DNA from: an uncultured Atopobiaceae bacterium
GTDB lineage: Bacteria > Actinomycetota > Coriobacteriia > Coriobacteriales > Atopobiaceae
NCBI GenBank assembly: GCA_905233865.1
Contig: CAJOGH010000003.1
Span: 1 to 17,356, forward strand
Direction of reading: 5' to 3'
Length of the DNA stretch: 17,356 nt
The notes under the pieces were generated by a model. The model ran no database searches. It was not told where the DNA came from and was given only the letters and a program-made list of their open reading frames with translations. Every line of letters starts with the position of its first letter. Positions within the stretch are counted from its first letter, which is position 1. This document shows, piece after piece, positions 14,901-17,356 of the stretch. The translations under genes and the position numbers were made by a program.

Positions 14901-17356
14901 GCGGACGTCACGCGCGACGGCAAGAACTGGACGGCCAGCGAGGGCAAGCTCGTTGCGAGCACCACCAGTGCCGCCAGCGGCTACTGCCACGCTGTGGACG
15001 GCCTGCGCAAGGACACCGTCTACCGCGTGGTCGAGACGGTCGTGCCTCAGGGCTACGCTGGGTCTGACCCCATCTATGTCGTGTTCCCCGGCGACGACTC
15101 CGCGCTCTATGACGAGTACGAGGGCATAACCGTCAACGGCACCGCGCTCCAGAGCGAGGGCCACGTCCAGACGGGCACCCTCTTTGTCTCCAACACGCCC
15201 ATGCCTCAGGAGGCCTCCGCCTCGATCGAGGCCACTAAGACCATCTCCGGTCGCGACTTCCGCGCCGGCGACTCCCTGACCTTTGCCGTGGAGCCCCTGG
15301 CTGGTGCCCCGGCACCTGTTGACGCCGCTGGCAACGCCGTCTCGTCCGTGACCATCAACCCGACCAGCGGTTCGTCTGCCAAGGTCGACCTGGGCAAGGT
15401 CAAGCTGACCTCTGAGAACCTTGGCGGAGTCACGGTTGACTCCCATGGCTCGCGCTCGCGCACCTTTGACTATCGTGTCAGCGAGGTCGCGGGCTCGGCA
15501 GCGGGCATGACCTACGACGGCACGACCTATGTGGCGCACGTGACCCTCACCGAGGGCGCGGACCTCAGCCTGTCCACCTCCGTGAGCTACGAGGTGGAGC
15601 GTGACGGGTCCACCGCCGCGGTCGACGGCATCACCTTTGCCAACTCCTACAGCGCCACCAGCGCGAGTGTCGCGCTGTCCGGCAGCAAGGCGGTCTCCAA
15701 CCCCAAGGGCGGCGCTGGCTGCCCGACCCTGGCGGAGATCGCCGGTGCCTTCACCTTCACGATCAGCTCTGACGACGCCGACGCCCCGATGCCGACCGAC
15801 GAGTCCGGCAAGGTCGTCACGACCGTCTCCAACGACGCGAGCGGCAACGTCGCGTTCCCCAAGATGACCTTCGGCGACGAGCTCCTGGGCTCCGACTGGT
15901 CCGCCGATGGCACGCGCTCGCGTGACTTTGTCTACACGATCCACGAGGGCGGCTCCTACGCCGGCCTCACCAACGACGGCGACAAGAGCGTCACCGTGCG
16001 CGTCGCCGACGACGGCTCGGGCTCCGTCAGCGCCTCCGTCGTCCGCGGGGCCGACTCCGCGCTCGACTTCACGTTCGCGAACTCCTACGCCTCCCGCGAG
16101 GCTAGTGCGAGCCTCTCCGCCACCAAGACCATCTCCGGCCGCGACTTCCGCGCCGGCGACGAGTTCACCTTCACCGCCGAGGCCCTGGGCGGCGCGCCCT
16201 CGCCGGCAGCTGCCACCAAGACGGTGACACCGACCTCGGGCTCGAGCGTCGCGGTCGACTTTGGCGCGATCGCCCTCACGACCGACGACCTCGCCGGCGC
16301 CGCCCGCGCCGCCGACGGCTCGCGCTCGCGCACCTTCGACTACCGCGTGACCGAGGCCAAGGGCACCCAGGCCGGCGTGACCTACGACGGCTCCGTCTAC
16401 GTGGCCCACGTCACCCTGTCCGAGGACGCCTCCGGCGCCCTCTCCACGTCCGTCTCCTACGAGGTGGAGCGTGACGGGTCCACCGCCGCGGTCGACGGCA
16501 TCACCTTTGCCAACTCCTACAGCGCCACCGCCGCCAGCTTCTCGCTGCATGGCCACAAGAGCTTCAACGGCTCATCGCTCGAGGGCTTTGTGTTCAACCT
16601 CACCGGCCCTGCCATCGTTGACGGCAAGGCCCAGGAGACCGCGCAGCTCGCCTCCGCGACCTCAGACGCGACTGGCGCCATCCAGCTGCCGGAGCTCACC
16701 TACTCATATGACGACCTGTGCGCCCTGCGCAAGGCGGGCTACGCCGACTACGAGGCCATTGACGGCGGCGCCACCTACACGCTTCACTACGCGGTTGCCG
16801 AGGACACCTCGAGCCTGGCCTCGCGCGGTATCGCGGGCGTTCGCACCACCCAGCTTGCCAACGTGACCTTCACCGAGCGCGACGGCGCCCTGAGCGCCAC
16901 GGTCGACTACGGCGACCAGGACGAGCTCTCCTTCGTGAACGCCTACGTGACGAGCAACGCCCTCATCGACCTCATTGGCAACAAGGTCGTGTCCAACCCC
17001 AAAGGCAGCAATGAGGCTCTGAGCGTTGCCGACATCGCTGGCAAGTTCACCTTTACCATCAGCTCTGCCGACGAGGGTGCGCCCCTGCCTGTTGACGACG
17101 AGGGCAACGTTGCCGCAACGGCTACCAACGACTCCACCGGCCAGGTGTCCTTTGGCGTCATGACCTTTGATGCCGCGCTGCTGCCCAACGAGTGGGCCGC
17201 CGATGGCACGCGCTCGCGTGACTTCACCTACACGATCCACGAGGACGGCAGGGTCGATAATGTCCTCAACGATGGAGACAAGAGCGTCGTGCTGCGCCTC
17301 ACCGACGACGGACATGGCAACCTGAGCGTTGTGGCCATCCCGGCCGAGGGCACCAC
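11925..17356 (+). CDS. Giant cell-surface adhesin/pilin-like protein with isopeptide domains, 3' end off-window
   Basis: An uninterrupted frame of 1810 codons runs from ATG 11925 (AGGAG at 11911-11915) past the right edge. A Sec signal peptide (residues 1 to about 30, KNRQ then a hydrophobic core, SAAFG) is followed by a Ser/Thr/Glu/Ala-rich spacer to about 108. About 109-955 hold several Ig-like adhesin domains, many ending in Asn-containing strands (NKVSV, NKARTI, GNTATL). A SpaA/Cna_B-like domain follows (about 962-1090; K968 in RIYKY, E1037 in YRVVETVVPQGY). Five FctA/Spy0128-like domains follow with Lys/Glu/Asn triads: K1105/E1187/N1240, K1255/E1341/N1386, K1401/E1477/N1530, K1545/E1626/N1672 and K1687/E1773 (Asn beyond the edge). 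In Gram-positive pilins such triads form isopeptide bonds that stiffen fibres. A C-terminal LPxTG anchor is expected but not visible. Ligand unknown. Confidence 0.9.
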   Translation, partial: MKNRQTLGFVLSLMLTVAMVVNGVPSAAFGEAAKEVGAIKDSIVETATTPSAATDAADDADAASVVTSSETAPTTKDETTGGSASTQETPAQESSSQQLVPQEAEEITAQADYKLDDYITSQALLVSHDNGATFTEDLTGIQDGDIVRVRMDWKFPNSLHIHAGDTFTCSLPNSPENVLAYSEQTGNITNGSDIDGFFVLKDNKLTLTYTVDEGSDVTGDISFDGKVNLSQYSHSHGGETDIVFPGGGTQHIEIAPTISSLNAWKNASQDSKDRNLWHYVVAVSATGENTNVRVSDQMGSLISLKDGNVRVATDYNGDKAYAGLYSVQGASAGSHSFEVTINKMVDQTLYVIYDATADSEELGWATAHNNVAAGTNTVRYESEETDKPKETSTTIRADKTWDVKKDAAVDKTTKEVVWTITISGGSNGDVSLAVIDDDLGSDLAAPSSVQVKQRTNGGAWVDSPWNVSWSDLESGRLTVPANSNGVDYQIVYRTSYFNEAAANSQRTYTNKVSVTPHKDPDNPITVSKDIKIGDLEEAGGIKKACLSGSNITYTPKWRTTVTANSDINNVKVTDQPQDNQVIDMDTLVVSYDEAGTKVVDPSLYTVATTTDDEGVKSFTLTSNVTMTKGAVIYLTYNTRFRAGYVPDGNNGTASLGGWNKAQLTYDGARKIREVYANYAATAHLTKRFVWDDASARELGRYDWRLDVRKVDGSTNTVIITDTLPSGHELAGTDVVVTRKNGAALQGVTLTDNGNGTATFRVEGAALDALKVDDIAISYATRWTDINEAKDGQIVNKARTIIDGVIEPEVSASAWITKPKVLDKSYVYNQATAPLVDYTIKVNVTAQTLNGGAPLTLTDVMGSALDLQLDSIKVDGKSINDVDGYSFDYDPKTHAMTVVVPDATSFVFTYSARVNLAPGESLNSANSGNTATLSGHTKPYESDHTEFNVEVIEPQAHTSSTDESLRIYKYADRDGSGNVSHALKDASFSIFEVADVTRDGKNWTASEGKLVASTTSAASGYCHAVDGLRKDTVYRVVETVVPQGYAGSDPIYVVFPGDDSALYDEYEGITVNGTALQSEGHVQTGTLFVSNTPMPQEASASIEATKTISGRDFRAGDSLTFAVEPLAGAPAPVDAAGNAVSSVTINPTSGSSAKVDLGKVKLTSENLGGVTVDSHGSRSRTFDYRVSEVAGSAAGMTYDGTTYVAHVTLTEGADLSLSTSVSYEVERDGSTAAVDGITFANSYSATSASVALSGSKAVSNPKGGAGCPTLAEIAGAFTFTISSDDADAPMPTDESGKVVTTVSNDASGNVAFPKMTFGDELLGSDWSADGTRSRDFVYTIHEGGSYAGLTNDGDKSVTVRVADDGSGSVSASVVRGADSALDFTFANSYASREASASLSATKTISGRDFRAGDEFTFTAEALGGAPSPAAATKTVTPTSGSSVAVDFGAIALTTDDLAGAARAADGSRSRTFDYRVTEAKGTQAGVTYDGSVYVAHVTLSEDASGALSTSVSYEVERDGSTAAVDGITFANSYSATAASFSLHGHKSFNGSSLEGFVFNLTGPAIVDGKAQETAQLASATSDATGAIQLPELTYSYDDLCALRKAGYADYEAIDGGATYTLHYAVAEDTSSLASRGIAGVRTTQLANVTFTERDGALSATVDYGDQDELSFVNAYVTSNALIDLIGNKVVSNPKGSNEALSVADIAGKFTFTISSADEGAPLPVDDEGNVAATATNDSTGQVSFGVMTFDAALLPNEWAADGTRSRDFTYTIHEDGRVDNVLNDGDKSVVLRLTDDGHGNLSVVAIPAEGT
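15587..15659 (+). repeat. 73-bp direct repeat, copy 1 (end of FctA-like domain A)
   Basis: These 73 bases are identical to 16457-16529, exactly 870 bp (290 codons) downstream. They encode YEVERDGSTAAVDGITFANS and the following YSAT, ending in the strand with the bond-forming Asn (N1240). Perfect identity, including third positions, while flanking parts of the domains differ, suggests recent duplication or gene conversion. Confidence 0.95.
15901..15928 (+). repeat. 28-bp direct repeat shared by FctA-like domains B and B'
   Basis: These 28 bases recur exactly at 17197-17224, 1296 bp (432 codons) downstream, encoding ADGTRSRDF just before the bond-catalysing glutamate strand. Domains B (from about 15661) and B' (from about 16950) also share the K-x-V-S-N-P-K-G opening and the TNDGDKSV or LNDGDKSV segment. 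Confidence 0.85.
16457..16529 (+). repeat. 73-bp direct repeat, copy 2 (end of FctA-like domain A')
   Basis: This is the second copy of the 73-bp identical block, encoding the same segment around N1530. Upstream, 36 bases at 16125-16160 match 15237-15272 with one mismatch (both encode KTISGRDFRAGD), but their offset is 888 bp, so small insertions or deletions separate the two blocks. Confidence 0.95.

Noticed and set aside
14718..16556. 612-codon minus-strand open frame with apparent internal repeats
   Set aside because: The repeats are the reverse image of the FctA-like domain repeats on the plus strand.

Overview
The window appears to contain DNA from two different bacteria, joined inside a single open frame at about 4554-4574. 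Bases 1 to about 4.55 kb have moderate GC. They carry a phage-type integrase gene, a dispersed palindromic repeat and an RTX-like secreted protein whose N-terminus (WVFDLQRFA motif) I associate with Negativicutes such as Selenomonas or Mitsuokella. From about 4.56 kb to the end the sequence is GC-rich with strongly GC-ending codons. Its genes look like a Coriobacteriia (Olsenella/Atopobium-type) chromosome: purB 3' part, Tat lipoprotein, OmpR-type two-component system, purC, tRNA-Arg(CCT), rlmD and a giant pilin-like surface adhesin. The taxon names are recognition-based inference; the change in composition and the broken purB are directly visible.

Layout, left part. A terminator for an off-window gene (5-37) is followed by an AT-rich control region with six copies of a GCAGACAAA-type box, a hairpin that could terminate minus-strand transcripts, and a consensus sigma-70 promoter (TTGACA-17-TATAAT, 340-368). 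These lead into a tyrosine-recombinase-like gene (424-1362) that lacks the usual C-terminal catalytic residues and ends inside a palindromic repeat. A 287-bp gap with stem-loops follows. The RTX-like gene starts at 1650 and reads without a stop into the C-terminal 260 residues of adenylosuccinate lyase (purB).

Layout, right part. purB (5' end missing) is followed 3 nt later by a Tat-exported lipoprotein of unknown function. Then come a response regulator and sensor kinase pair, purC, a small two-TM protein overlapping purC by 14 nt, and tRNA-Arg with its own terminator. rlmD lies on the minus strand. Divergent from it is a very large secreted protein (11925 to beyond the right edge) built of Ig-like adhesin domains, one SpaA/Cna_B-like domain and five alternating FctA/Spy0128-like domains with Lys/Glu/Asn triads expected for intramolecular isopeptide bonds.

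How the genes work together: purB and purC act in purine synthesis (PurC makes SAICAR, PurB cleaves it). The two-component system and lipoprotein between them suggest an envelope-sensing cassette embedded in a housekeeping region. The adhesin is probably a cell-wall-anchored surface fibre. The most important caution is that the RTX-PurB fusion is most simply an assembly chimera, so linkage across 4.56 kb should not be trusted.
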